Below are positions 40,886 to 51,693 of a DNA stretch of 64,000 bases, in pieces. Position numbers and translations under genes: made by a program. The stretch is from NCBI RefSeq assembly GCF_030272615.1, contig NC_081414.1, positions 2,481,501-2,545,500 on the forward strand. Direction: 5' to 3'. Positions within the stretch are counted from its first letter, which is position 1; each line of letters starts with the position of its first letter. The DNA comes from Cryptomeria japonica (Eukaryota > Streptophyta > Pinopsida > Cupressales > Cupressaceae). Under the pieces are notes generated by a model. That model worked only from the letters and a program-made list of their open reading frames with translations, had not been told where the DNA came from and did not search any database.

Positions 40886-43162
40886 ATGGGTTCTCCTAAG
40901 TTTCCTCTCTTAACTCCACATAATTATGCTACTTGGAAAATTGATGCTTGGAGTAAACTTATGGAAAAAGGACTCACTCATTACATTGATGGAACTATTG
41001 TTGCTCCCGCTGAGCCTAAGGTTGATCTAGTTGGTCACTTGGATTGGCTCACTAAAAATATCATGGCAATTGGTACCTTAAGAAAGTATGTATCAAAGGA
41101 TCTCATTTTTCATATTGAGAAGTGTACTCTAATCAAGGATGCTTGGCAAAAGTTTCAAGACTTGTATGGTCAAGTTGATGAGATTAGGGGATATCAAATT
41201 GATAGTGATCTCACCATGTTAGATCCCAAGAACTTTGATACTATACAAGATTATGTCACTAAGGAAAATGAGTTGAGGGCACAACTCAAAGATTGTGGCA
41301 TTGATAAGAAGGATACTCAATTGATATTCAACTTGATAGGCAAGCTTCCACAAGAATATGCAGCATTTGTTTCTAGTTTCCAAACCCATAGGATGACAAT
41401 GGGTTCAAGCTACACAATGCCTACATTTGATGCTTTCAATGAAATGTTGATCATGGAATAAACTAAGTTGATAAGCATGGGCATTCTTAAGGCTTCTAAG
41501 TCTCAAGCATTAGTTGCAAATCAAGGGAACAAAGGAAATCAAGGAAAGGACAACTCAAACAAGAAGAAATGGCAATCAAAGCCTAAAGAAAAAGCACCAT
41601 CTTCTCCACAACAAGGAGATTCATCCTCTTCCAAGAGAGATAATTCACCAAAGAGGGAGAGACCTACTTGCGCTTATTGTAAAAAGATTGGTCATGAGGA
41701 GCATCATTGCCATTCTAAGAAGATTGATGAGCTTACACATATCATCAAAAAGCATAACATTGATTTGCCTAAAGTCTACAAGAAGGATGATTCATCAACT
41801 TCCACTTCCTCACATTCAAAAGGAAAAGGGAAAGCATTCATGGCTTCTACAAGTGGGAAGACTCACTCTTTTGGAACAAGAAAAGGAAAAGCTCTATGTG
41901 CTACTATTAGTCATGATTCAGAGAGATGGCTTCTAGATTCAGGGGCTTCTCATCATATGGCATCTTCGTAGTCTATGTTCTCTACATTTGAGCCTTGCAC
42001 CATGCCACAGATTTTGATGGGCAATCATACATACATGGATGTGATTGGGAAAGGATCTATTGACATTAGGGATAACTCCTTCAATGATGTGTTGTGTGTA
42101 CCCCACTTGACAAACAATCTCCTTTCTATCTATCAAATCACACATGGCGCAACTAAGAGGGTTGTAGAGTTCACACCTAAGTCAGTTTTCATTAGAGACT
42201 TGGAGACTAGAGCTATCATTGTGACTGGGGTGGTTGATCATGCATCTCGGTTATACTCCTTTTCAGATTTTGTTGATGATGATGATTTCACATTTGATGA
42301 TTCTACACATGTTAATCACACTTCTTGTGATAGTTCAGATTTTGAGGAGAACTTTGGGCACTTGAACATGGGGATTCTCACATGTGACCCCATTATTGAG
42401 CCTTGTATTTCATCTCCTCATATTGATATCACATCACCTATTGCACCTGATGATGCGGATAGTTCGATAGTTTTGCCTTCATGTGATTCAGTGCAGCAGG
42501 ATATTCATTGTCTTCCAGCTTCATATTCATGGGATGATTACTTGATAGACATTGCAGGTTTATTTATGGAATTCTACATTGCAGATTTGGGAGACATCAT
42601 TGATGACATTCATCTTCTCTTTGATGAAGGTGATCCTTCTTCGATTGTTGCGAGGGCACACTCTGACCCTCTTGTTCATTCTCTACATGATCATTCTTTC
42701 GAGGTTGACATGATTGTGGATACTTATGTACGGTAGTTGGAGGAGGTCTCTTTATGTTTTGAGGAGACATGTGAGTCTTTGGGACATGTTCTACATCCAT
42801 CTCCACTAGATCTTGGAGTGCCTTTTTTAGTAGTGTGGCATAGCTTACCACCTTTGGAGGGGGTATCTTTCAGCATGGACATGGGGACACTTGAGCAGTT
42901 TTTAGAGATTCCTTTCATCATGAGTTTTCTTCATACATCTTCCCTTCATGATTGGGAAGACTTCATGGATACACCTTTGGTTTTGTTTCTTCCTAAGGGG
43001 AGGAATGTTGTTCGATGTTCATGGAGCAGTTTCTTCATATATCGAGCTTCTATCATTGGTGCAGATTCCACATTGAGGGGGGGCTTCCTAGCTTCTCTTC
43101 TTCTCTCATATGGGGGGGACTTTTTCCTCACATGGGGTTTTGTCCTTCACATACTTCTATGA
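40886..43162 (+). pseudogene. E4 gag-protease ORF with unknown C-terminal region
   Basis: One frame stays open over about 760 codons except for TAA 41459-41461, TAG 41969-41971 and TAG 42734-42736. I start at the ATG at 40886 (MGSPKFPLLTPHNYATWK), which matches copia gag starts; the longer frame from 40823 adds a hydrophobic stretch of doubtful value. Gag of the UBN2 type runs to about 41460. A CCHC knuckle CAYCKKIGHEEHHC is at 41669-41710, after a Lys/Ser-rich linker. The protease active site LLDSGASHHM has its Asp at 41936, followed by VLCVPHLTNNLLSI, the usual pre-integrase context. Instead of integrase the frame continues about 300 codons through an acidic, His/Asp-rich segment without a known motif, then a hydrophobic Phe-rich end at 42950-43162. 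No frameshift is present. Confidence 0.82.
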
Positions 43163-43387
43163 GAGTTCTTTGTATCTAGTTTTTTCATCTCTCTTTTGGG
43201 GGAGGGTTTTTTCCCATTGGGTTTTTCTCTCTTTCCCCACTTTGTGAGAGATTTCATTGCATTGGTTTTCATGCATTTGCATTTGTCCATGGGTACCTAA
43301 CATGGCCTAGTAGCCGGGACCCATCTTGCATTCCTTAGTTGCATTGTCGACTTAAGCGCATTCCCCTAAGTTGCACTTAAGGGGGGG
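43163..43387 (+). other. E4 3' UTR and polypurine tract
   Basis: A short T/G-rich stretch ends in CACTTAAGGGGGGG (43374-43387), directly before the LTR start. Confidence 0.8.
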
Positions 43388-43841
43388 TGTTGGTGTAAAT
43401 AATTATTCATCTTGGATATTATTACACTTACTTAAGTTTACTTAGGAAATGCATTTCATAGTAGTTTGGGTATGAGACACTTGGGTGTTTGTGCCACATT
43501 GGGATAGTGTGTGTAGGAGAAATTCCACCTTTTATAGTGTTGATCTTGTTGTTACACTCCACATTCAGTGGGTGATCCACCTCATGTGGACTATTATATT
43601 ATTTCTCCTACCTACCCACACCTATTTCCTACCTACCCTTGTTTCTTATTGAGCCACATGTCATGTTTGTGTGCTCACATATCCCTATCCTTGCCTATAT
43701 AAGAAAGCTCATCTACATTGTATGTAATTTTTTGATATTATTGATCATTTTCTATTGATGAGAATACAGTTTATTCTTGTCCTATATTGTGTCTCTATTT
43801 TGTACATTTCATTGAGCTCTTGATCTTGGCAAAATCTCACA
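43388..43841 (+). repeat. E4 3' LTR
   Basis: It is 454 bp and nearly identical to the 5' copy. Differences seen by eye are clustered near TTGGGATAG, TATAGTGTTG, TTTCTTATTGAG, CCCTATCC and TAAGAAAG. Confidence 0.93.
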
Positions 43842-44070
43842 CAGTGAATATCAACTCGGTGAGTTATCTTTATCACTCGGTAGCCATGAAAATTTACTCG
43901 GTAAATAGCTCGGTGAATACTGTGTTCTGTGACTGCTTTCTTCAGTAACCGACTAGACTGTTCATACCGACTTCTCTGTGTATACTGACTGCATGATTCG
44001 GTAATACTAACCGACTAGAATATAGTATGACTTTGGATATGAAACTAATGGCAATTTGATAAGTAGTAAC

Positions 44071-44850
44071 TGTAGACACCTAAAATTGTCATGTCTAATT
44101 AAATAAATATTTTATTTATTTAATTATCTAAGCCTAATTCTTCTATTAATTAAATAAATCTTTATTTATTTAATTAATTCATTTATCCTCTTCTAGCCTT
44201 ATTTCTCATTTAAATAAATACTTTTATTTATTTAAATTATCCTTTTCCTAAATTAAATAAATATCTTATTTATTTAATTGATCCCACTTCCTCTATTAAT
44301 TAAATGAATCTTTATTTATTTAATTAATTCATTAGCCTTTTCTACCCATGACACATGTCATTCATCTCTTAATTCATACACTACCTACCCCTTTCATTAT
44401 TTTATTATTTCCTTTACCTACCCTCTAATCATAGCCGACCTCCTTTTACACCTCTCAATCTTATCCCTCCATTTCATATAGTGTCTTCTATATAAGGAGA
44501 TGCTTCCTTCATTATCAAAGCCTAATCATTCATTCTAATGAATCATCTTAATGACTTGACTACACTACGATCCTACTTGCAACTACATTTAGTTCTTTGT
44601 TGAGCTCTTATGCATATAAAATCTGAGAGAAAATATATCAAGCAAGATCAATGGAGATAGGAAGAATGGAGATCCAAACCCTATTGGACATGTGATGGTA
44701 TAATCTTTATGATTTCATTTGATTTGCATTGTCTTAGGTAATCTTCATATGTTATGGTGGATCTTTGTTGTTGTTAGGCTAGGGTTTTGTGGTTGAATTC
44801 ATTTAGCCTTTCAATATCGTAATTATTGTTATCCATTTTCACCATATACA
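44071..44850 (+). repeat. E5: solo LTR, 780 bp
   Basis: TGTAGACACC at the start and ATATACA at the end are flanked by perfect 5-bp target copies GTAAC (44066-44070 and 44851-44855). No internal region is present, so it arose by recombination between two LTRs. It is rich in ATTAATTAAATAAAT repeats and has a TATATAAG box at 44489-44496. It inserted one base before the end of the E3 LTR. E6 (31738) is a relative. Confidence 0.92.
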
Positions 44851-44856
44851 GTAACA

Positions 44857-45215
44857 ATCTCCCCTTTTGACATTAGTTGAGATGTTTGACAAAAACTACT
44901 TACAAAGTCATAACTCAAAAAACTATATACTTGACAAAATGACTATACTTGACAATATGTACAATAGTCAATAGTATATGCAGATATACTCCCCTTATCA
45001 TTATCCTATACATAACTCTCAATTTTGCATGTTTGGTTCTATTTTGTACTTGTGTGCTCTGAATGCTCTGTATATTCTACTCGGTATACTCCCCTTGTAT
45101 ACAATACTCAAAATTGTGTTATCAAAACTGTACTACTCTCCAAGTGTAGAATTACTCCCCCTTTGTTGGGCTTTCCTCTGTGTAGTAACATAATATTACT
45201 CCCCCTTTTTGACAA
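44857..45215 (-). other. E3 polypurine tract and upstream tract-like repeats
   Basis: Next to the LTR the minus strand reads GTCAAAAGGGGAGAT (44857-44871). Similar runs occur upstream near 44990, 45090, 45155 and 45200 (AAGGGGAGTAT, AAAGGGGGAGTAA, CAAAAAGGGGGAGTAA). Repeated polypurine tracts before the 3' LTR are known for the SIRE/Maximus group of copia elements. Confidence 0.75.
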
Positions 45216-45226
45216 ACATTAAAAAC

Positions 45227-48200
45227 TTAATTTGCATCCAGAGGTGGTAACTGATCAAAAATAGTCTTATACTTGGTCCGGGCGTCAGTGAGGGCAACTG
45301 AGAGTGAGTCCTTGAGACTTTCCATTAATGAGTTTTGTACCTAAATATCAAATAAGAGTGATATCAAGCCATCAAGAGTGCTTCCCTCTTGTGTAGTTGA
45401 CAAGCTTGTAGCTCGGTTGAGCTGCTCTTGGACTAATGAGAGATGAGGAAGGAATAATGTTTGAAGGGTCATTATATCCATCCTAATTCTATGCTCTTCA
45501 TTCCTTAGTTCTAACTGCTGAGCCATGAGCTGTTGTAGCTTTTTGTAAAAATTCTGAATGAAATTAGGCTCAGTGGTCAACTTGGATGAGAGATCAGTGA
45601 TCTCTTTCTCAATTGCATTAGTTTTATTTTTGATGTCTTTAATAAATAAAGAAAATGTACACAATTTCTAAAATAAATTAAGAATGTGCTTGAGTTGAGG
45701 GGACAACTCAATAATGAATTTGACAAGTTTTACCTTGCCAACAACAATTGATTTTTGGACTTCCTCTATCATTTTTGTTGTGAGCTCTTTATCCTTGAGC
45801 TTGCTTAGGTACTCGGATGCATCAACTCTGGATGTTTCATTTTGATTAAGGAGTTCATCCAACTGAATATGGATGCTTGCATCGGTTGACACTGTTGCTG
45901 ATGGTAGCATTTCTATGAGCAGTGTCCTAACCTTTTGAAGTACCTTGTTCTTTTTCTATATGGCCAGTTGCTTCTCTTGTTCGGCCTTTGTTTTGCATAG
46001 TTCATCGAATTCAGTGAGTGCTTGCCCTTTTAATTTGGAAATGTCGACATTGGGCAACACGATCGGTTTAGATAAGTCAAATTTAAAACCATGCTTTCTC
46101 ACCTTCTTCTCTTTTCCTTTGGTATGGGGCACTAAGACAAGTTCTTGTGAGGCTTGTTGTCCCTCGGTAGGTTGCTCGGTAGATGCAACACTTTGGACTA
46201 TTCCTGTAGTAGTTGCAGTGTCTTTGGATGGCTCGTTGCTAGGGGTCTCAGCTATAATATTTGTTGTGCTTGTCTGTGCTTGAGACGTTTGATCTTTAGT
46301 TGTGTCTGCTACAGCTTCAGAATTGTTACTTGTATCTTCTGCAGCTTCAGATTTGTTACCTTCAGTAACTTGTTTTGTGTCCTTGGGAGCTTCAATTGGG
46401 ACTGGGGGCTTCACCGGTAGATAAGGTTGAACTTGTTCTAAGACCGATTCACTAGACACAAGTTTTGAATAAGTGGTGCCTTCAATCATTTCCTGCTCTG
46501 GTGCATCTTCATCCATTACATCTTCATCAATTTGTATTGTGTCAACCGGGTCTGGACCTTGCTCAGTGACATCAATAATTTCAATTTGAGATTGTTCACC
46601 GACATCCTTTTATTTGAAGATCTCCTGCCACTTGGCCTTAGTCTCATTCTCCACATCAACATATAGCCCATTCATCAATTTTAAGGCTCTTTGTTTCACA
46701 AGAAATTTTCAATTGTATGTGGACAAATGCTCCTTGATTTCAGCTATGGACATGTCAGGAAATAAATGGACAAGACTTCTTTCTCTTATTTGTCTCTCTG
46801 AATCCATTGCATATTTCCGTCTATTATCAATATGTGAGTAGAGTTCACTCAGAAGTGACTTTGCTAGTTCTAATGGTGTTAACCGAAATTTCAGAAGTGT
46901 ACATATGACAGCTTCTTCAATCTGTCGTTTCTCATCATTATTCCTAGACTCATACTTAACATATCTAAATCCTGCAAATCCTCCGTATTCTTTAAGATTG
47001 GCACAAAATTTTTCAACACTGTGAATGTTTACCTTTTTGCTCTTCACAATCTAGAATTTGTTTGCATCATCAGATTCTGTATCACTCGACTCTTTTACCA
47101 AAATGAGTCTCTGAGTAGATTTATTGTAAGTCTTTGTTACCTTAGGAATGGCAACAGTCTTTTGTTTCTTGCTCGGTGATGCAGCTGATGCCCTTGTGTT
47201 GGGTCTCTTTGTTGGTGGAGTCAGCAGGGCCTTTGTGATGTCTTGTTTCTTTCATTTTAGAACTTTTCCCTTTGGCAACTCTGTGCTCAATGTTATTGCA
47301 GCCTCCTGTGCTTTTGATTCTTCCTCAGTAATGGCAAGATTGCCTTTGATAGGTGTAGATGAGGATTCTTTTCCGAATTTCTCAGATAAAGTTTTTATCA
47401 TCTTTGTAGCTTTTCTTGTAGCCTTAGGAACTACAATGCTCATTTTTACTTTCTCCTTCACCTCTTCATAGGTTCCATACCTTAGTTCAGTTGCATGCCT
47501 TGGCAATGATAGGTAGGCATTAATTTGTTGTTGTGTGATATCATAATCAATTTCATAACCCATTGGTTGCAATGACTGAATCCTTGGATCAACAGTATTT
47601 ACATATCAATAATCAGTGTTGACTTCAAAACATATATTGTCCTTGTATTTTTTGACCAGCTATGGTGGGATCCTGTACCTATTGTGCATTTTTTCTTGGA
47701 ATTTGCTAAAGTAATCATCCATGACATCATTAAAGTTATCTCCTAACTTCTTGATGTAATCATTCATCTAATGGGTGATAGGTCGGTGTAGCTCCCATAC
47801 TACTTTACCGACTGAGGGAAAGAACTTCTCAAAATAGAAAAACATACAAACAAGTAGTGAACCAAACTTTAGTGTGTTTGTCGAGTTCTTCTTCTTCGAC
47901 TTCCTTATTGTGTTTAGGTTCTCAAATAAGTTCTTTAGTAGCACTTCACATAAGTCTACTTTCATTCCCTTCTTTACTATTTTGTAGGCTAGGTCCACTA
48001 CAACACATGGTACACTGTTTTCCCTTGCAGATTGGAAGAAACAGTAGCCAATAACTCTGATTGCAAATTTTAGTTCAGCATCAGTGACATTATTCAATTT
48101 TAGTCCTCGGTAATCGGATTCTACTCCGGTTAGACTGATTAGCTCCTTTTGTGATATCATTTTCTATGCACGAGCATGATCGTAGATGGGATATCCAGTG

Positions 48201-48604
48201 ATCAGGTGAATGACTTCCTTCGTGATTTTGAACAGTTGCTCTTGTAGCCACATGAAATCATCATGTACTCTACTCAATACAAACTTAACCCATTGGGGTT
48301 TGAACACATGAGGATAGACTAGGGCTTCAGTTAATCCCTTGATTCTGATATGTTCAAATTTACTATCCAATTTGTCATTAGTGCACAGTTCATCATATGT
48401 GTCACTAATCTCTACATGACCGAGTTCCTCAACATGGCACTTGGTAAAGAGTCTGACATCTTCTACCAATAAGACTCGATCCAGGATGAGTGAAAATGCA
48501 GTTTTATCATCCAGTTCTGAGGTGACTTTAGGAGTTAGGGAATACTTCAGAGATGGTTTCTCCACATTTTGGACAACTACAGGGTCTTGGATCTTGGGCG
48601 CCAT
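45227..48604 (-). pseudogene. E3 ORF2: 1,125-codon frame of unknown function
   Basis: The frame starts at ATG 48604 (MAPKIQDPVVVQ) and ends at TAA 45229-45227. It has no frameshift over 3.4 kb but eleven in-frame stops: TAG at 48166, 47770, 47662, 47053, 45958, 45670 and 45343; TGA at 47608, 47254 and 46711; TAA at 46612. I recognise no domain. The first 380 codons look like a mixed helical, globular region (FVLSRVHDDFMWLQEQLF, GYCFFQSARENSVPC). A Lys-rich stretch with SPSKKQKT (about 47140) could be a nuclear signal. A Thr/Ser/Glu-rich linker (about 46420-46180) and a helical, coiled-coil-like C-terminus follow. No integrase, reverse transcriptase, protease or envelope signature is present. 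It lies where pol would be, between ORF1 and the polypurine tracts. Confidence 0.75.
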
Positions 48605-49103
48605 GGTAGATCTTGAGTAAAATTTGACAAGTTATCCTTAGGGTTTACAAGTGACTTACTCTTCACACTCGGTAGACACTAGCAATTTGACTAGATCAGA
48701 AACCAGCTAAATAGTGTGAATAGATTGATGTAAATACCTCGAATATTTGCTCTGAATGAAGTTTGATTGCTTGATTTGCTTTGCTCTGCTTCTTGAAAAC
48801 TTGGGTGAATGAAAATGACCGCAAAAACACTTTTAAGTACTAAAAAATACCTTATCAGGCTCCGTGCAAGTTAGGTCAAGATATTAAATGCACTCGGTTC
48901 ACCTTTTACCGATTTACTCCATTTTATGTTTTCACCAAGTACCCAACTTTGCTTTATTAACCGACTTGACAGGTTTCCTGTATAGTATGCAAACTGACTA
49001 ATTGCATCTTAACTATGCAGATTTTGAATTCTTGTTCATAATAAAATAGGAGATGTTATGATTTAACTTTTAAAGAATGCAGTCCCTTCATACCTTTTCT
49101 TGA
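48605..49103 (-). other. E3 gap between ORF1 and ORF2
   Basis: About 500 bp without a supported gene. The two ORFs are in different frames, so ORF2 would need its own translation start or splicing. Confidence 0.5.
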
Positions 49104-50433
49104 CTAATTTGAAATAGGTGCACCTAACTCGGTAGGTAAGGTGCTTTCTTCATCAGACATAATTTCTTTCTTTTTCCAAATAATCTTGAATTTTTCTTTT
49201 ATCTCTTCAGTGTCTCTTCTTGGTTGATCTCTGCAATCTCCAGCTAAATGTCCAGCTTTGTGACAATGAAAACATGCCATACCGGGGTTTCTCCATGATC
49301 TCTGGTTGATCATCCCAAACCTTATAAAATAGTTGGCACTTATATGTCCATATCTTCCACAACATTCACACCATATCCTTGTATTGTAATCCCATGGTAC
49401 TGTTGCATATTGTCGGTAAGGATCTGTGCGAGTTTGGTAACCTCCAGTGTTTGCTTGGTGTGGATACTTCATGTAGTTCTTTTTCTTCAACTAGCACTTC
49501 TTGGTACTATGTCCATATCTATTGCAGTATTTACAAAACCCTTTGAATTTTGCCTTCTGATGGTTGTTAACAGACTTTGTCCTACATTGATTAGGTATGT
49601 GACCATATTTATTGCAATTATAACAATATCCATTGGACTTAGAGATATTCGGTTGCTTACCTTTTTTGATCTGGCATATGTTGGCAGTATGACCTTGATC
49701 TCCACAGTAGTAGCAAATAGGCTTCTTCCTTTTGATATTATTCCTTTTTCCAGCTTGTTTTGATGATTCTCCTCTCTCGGTAGTATGATTCCTTTGTAAC
49801 CGAGTCCTCCATATTTGTAGAGTCTTCTTGTATTTAGTTGCTCATCCAACATCTTTGATGCTTCATAATTTTTCTCCAATGATTCTTTGGATTTCTTTTT
49901 TCTTTCAAGTTCACTAGTCAACCTTGATACTTCAAGTTTCAATGATTGATTTTCATCATTCTTCAAAATTGCTTCATGATGTGCATAACCTAGTTGATCT
50001 GTCATATTTTGTTGAATACCAGTTAACCTTATGATTTCATCATCCTTATCAGATACTAGAGCTTCAAGTTGTTGTTTCTCTCTTTGTAGATCTCTTGCTT
50101 TATCCTTAGCTATCCTTAATGCATCTAGATTTTTAGTCATTTGTGTACTAAAATGTTCATGTTCTCTTTTCATTGCTTTTAGTTGATCAACCAATGCTTT
50201 GTTCTTTTCTTTCAACATTCCAATCATTTCTTTAGTTTCTCAGATATACTGTTCTCAGATGATGTCTCGATTTGTTCCACTAGCTCTTGAGAATCCTGCA
50301 AGTCATCAAATAATCTTCTCCTTACTTTCAGAGATTTTTGCATTTGCCTCTGCATGTCTGCAATCACTTGATTTGCATTATCCAGCTCTTCTTGAAGATG
50401 CACAATCCTCTAAGATTGTTTGTAGCCTTCCAT
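49104..50433 (-). pseudogene. E3 ORF1: coiled-coil protein with five CCHC zinc knuckles (gag-like)
   Basis: An ATG at 50433 lies about 50 bp after the primer site. About 210 residues of heptad-rich Glu/Lys/Leu sequence form a probable coiled coil (for example KARDLQREKQQLEALVSDKD). Then come five knuckles of C-X2-C-X4-H-X4-C form at about 49715-49674 (CYYCGDQGHTANIC), 49625-49584 (CYNCNKYGHIPNQC), 49535-49494 (CKYCNRYGHSTKKC), 49370-49329 (last Cys replaced by Tyr) and 49274-49233 (CFHCHKAGHLAGDC). The usual copia UBN2 gag domain is not visible. Lesions are a TAG eight codons in, a frameshift near 50228, another near 49780 and a TAG at 49493-49491. Its likely role is RNA packaging, as for gag, but that is inference. 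Confidence 0.78.
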
Positions 50434-50481
50434 TGCTAAGATCTTTCTCTTTAGGTAGTTAAACCCTTTTCCTAGATTCAA

Positions 50482-50493
50482 GCTCTGATACCA
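50482..50493 (-). other. E3 primer binding site
   Basis: The minus strand reads TGGTATCAGAGC two bases after the LTR end, complementary to initiator methionine tRNA. It fixes the orientation of E3. Confidence 0.92.
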
Positions 50494-50495
50494 AT

Positions 50496-51693
50496 TGTTA
50501 GGCCCAATATAGAAAGCTAATGTACTGAGAGGGGAGGGGTGAATCAGTACTTCAAAACTTTTCTCTGATAATAACCTTATTGTTATGTAGAAACGGAATA
50601 GTACAGTAACATAAAATAAAACTATAATCAACAGATAACAATCATACATGATTCACTCCATAACACATATATTTTGGTCATGCAGAAACTCTTGGTTAGA
50701 GAGAAAAATTGTGGTGGGGATGGCACCCACAACTTCACTACTGCAATAATAAAGAATGCTTGGTTAGAGCTTCATTTAGCTATTTCTAATAGCTTACCCT
50801 GTTAGGAGTATTAAGATCAGTTAGATCTACCTTGCTAAAGGATTTTTATAACATTGTATAAGTGTAGCACCTAGTTAAAGGATTTACAATTTATAGACTT
50901 GGTTAGAGTCTTTTACCCTATTAAAGGTTTCTCTTACAACTTCAAAATATTACAATATAATCTTTACAAATATCTGCAACTTTACATCTGCAATGCTAAA
51001 GCAGATTCTATGTGCTCTGAATAAGATTACCTAGCTTGTAGCATACCTCGGTAACCCATAATGAAACTTGGTAAGCCCTTCTGTTTACTTTGTTCTTTGA
51101 CTGCTCACTGATAACCTTCTTGGTGACCTCTTTGTGTCTCTGTAATAGTCTTCCTTCATGCATACACACTGCTATCTCATTGTATCTCATATCACATCAT
51201 GTGTCTTATATATTTTCTAACCCTAGAATCATGTTGTATATATAGATCTCTTACAGCGATGATCTGATTCATTGCTTTGATCTTACAAAAAGATTGTTTG
51301 AATGAATAACTAAACAAAATATCTCATAAATTAGATTGGCCTTGTAATCATATACAATCTCATAGTGTAATTTCCAATGCAAAAACGGTTAGATGTGCCT
51401 CGATCTTGTAACATGTTTTCATGTGCATGTCCAGGTTCAATGTATCTGGTAAAATGTTTCACTCGGTGAATATCAACTCGGTGAGTTATCTTTATCACTC
51501 GGTAGCCATGAAACTTTACTCGATAAACAGCTCGGTGAATATTGTGTTCTGTGACTGCTTTCTTTAGTAACCGACTAGACTATTCATACCAACTTCTCTG
51601 TGTGTACCGACTGCATGATTCGGTAATACTAACCGACTAGAATATAGTATGACTTTGGATATGAAACTAATGGCAATTTGATAAGTAGTAATA
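50496..51693 (-). repeat. E3 5' LTR
   Basis: This is an uninterrupted 1198-bp copy. On the minus strand it starts TATTACTACTTATC (first CA/TG pair mutated) and ends GGGCCTAACA, with GCTAT target copies outside. Confidence 0.92.

Larger units (their letters stand above)
38854..43841 (+). mobile_element. E4: young pol-less copia-like element (gag-protease type)
   Basis: Both LTRs are 454 bp and differ at about seven positions by eye. The target duplication is CGGTG (38849-38853) and CAGTG (43842-43846), one mismatch. The interior holds a primer site, a 1.5-kb leader with a GC-rich island, one broken reading frame with gag, zinc knuckle and protease, and a polypurine tract. Integrase, reverse transcriptase and RNase H are absent. 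This matches the described TR-GAG type of non-autonomous elements, except that extra coding sequence follows the protease. Confidence 0.9.
37881..44856 (-). repeat. E3 3' LTR, split by E4 and E5
   Basis: LTR pieces are 37881-38853, 43847-44070 and base 44856. Subtracting E4 with its target copy (38854-43846) and E5 with its target copy (44071-44855) leaves 1198 bp, exactly the length of the other LTR. Confidence 0.9.

Noticed and set aside
45945-47471. Plus-strand frames at 45945, 46154 and 47148
   Set aside because: Antisense of E3 ORF2, whose frame is continuous across the same region.
45341-48166. Stop codon read-through or a TAG-recoded code to explain the TAG stops
   Set aside because: TGA and TAA also occur in the same frame, and neighbouring dead elements show the same pattern; decay is the simpler view.
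50482-50493. TGGTATCAGAGC as part of a tRNA gene
   Set aside because: It is a primer site beside an LTR; no cloverleaf surrounds it. The same holds for 39308 and the variant at 57713.
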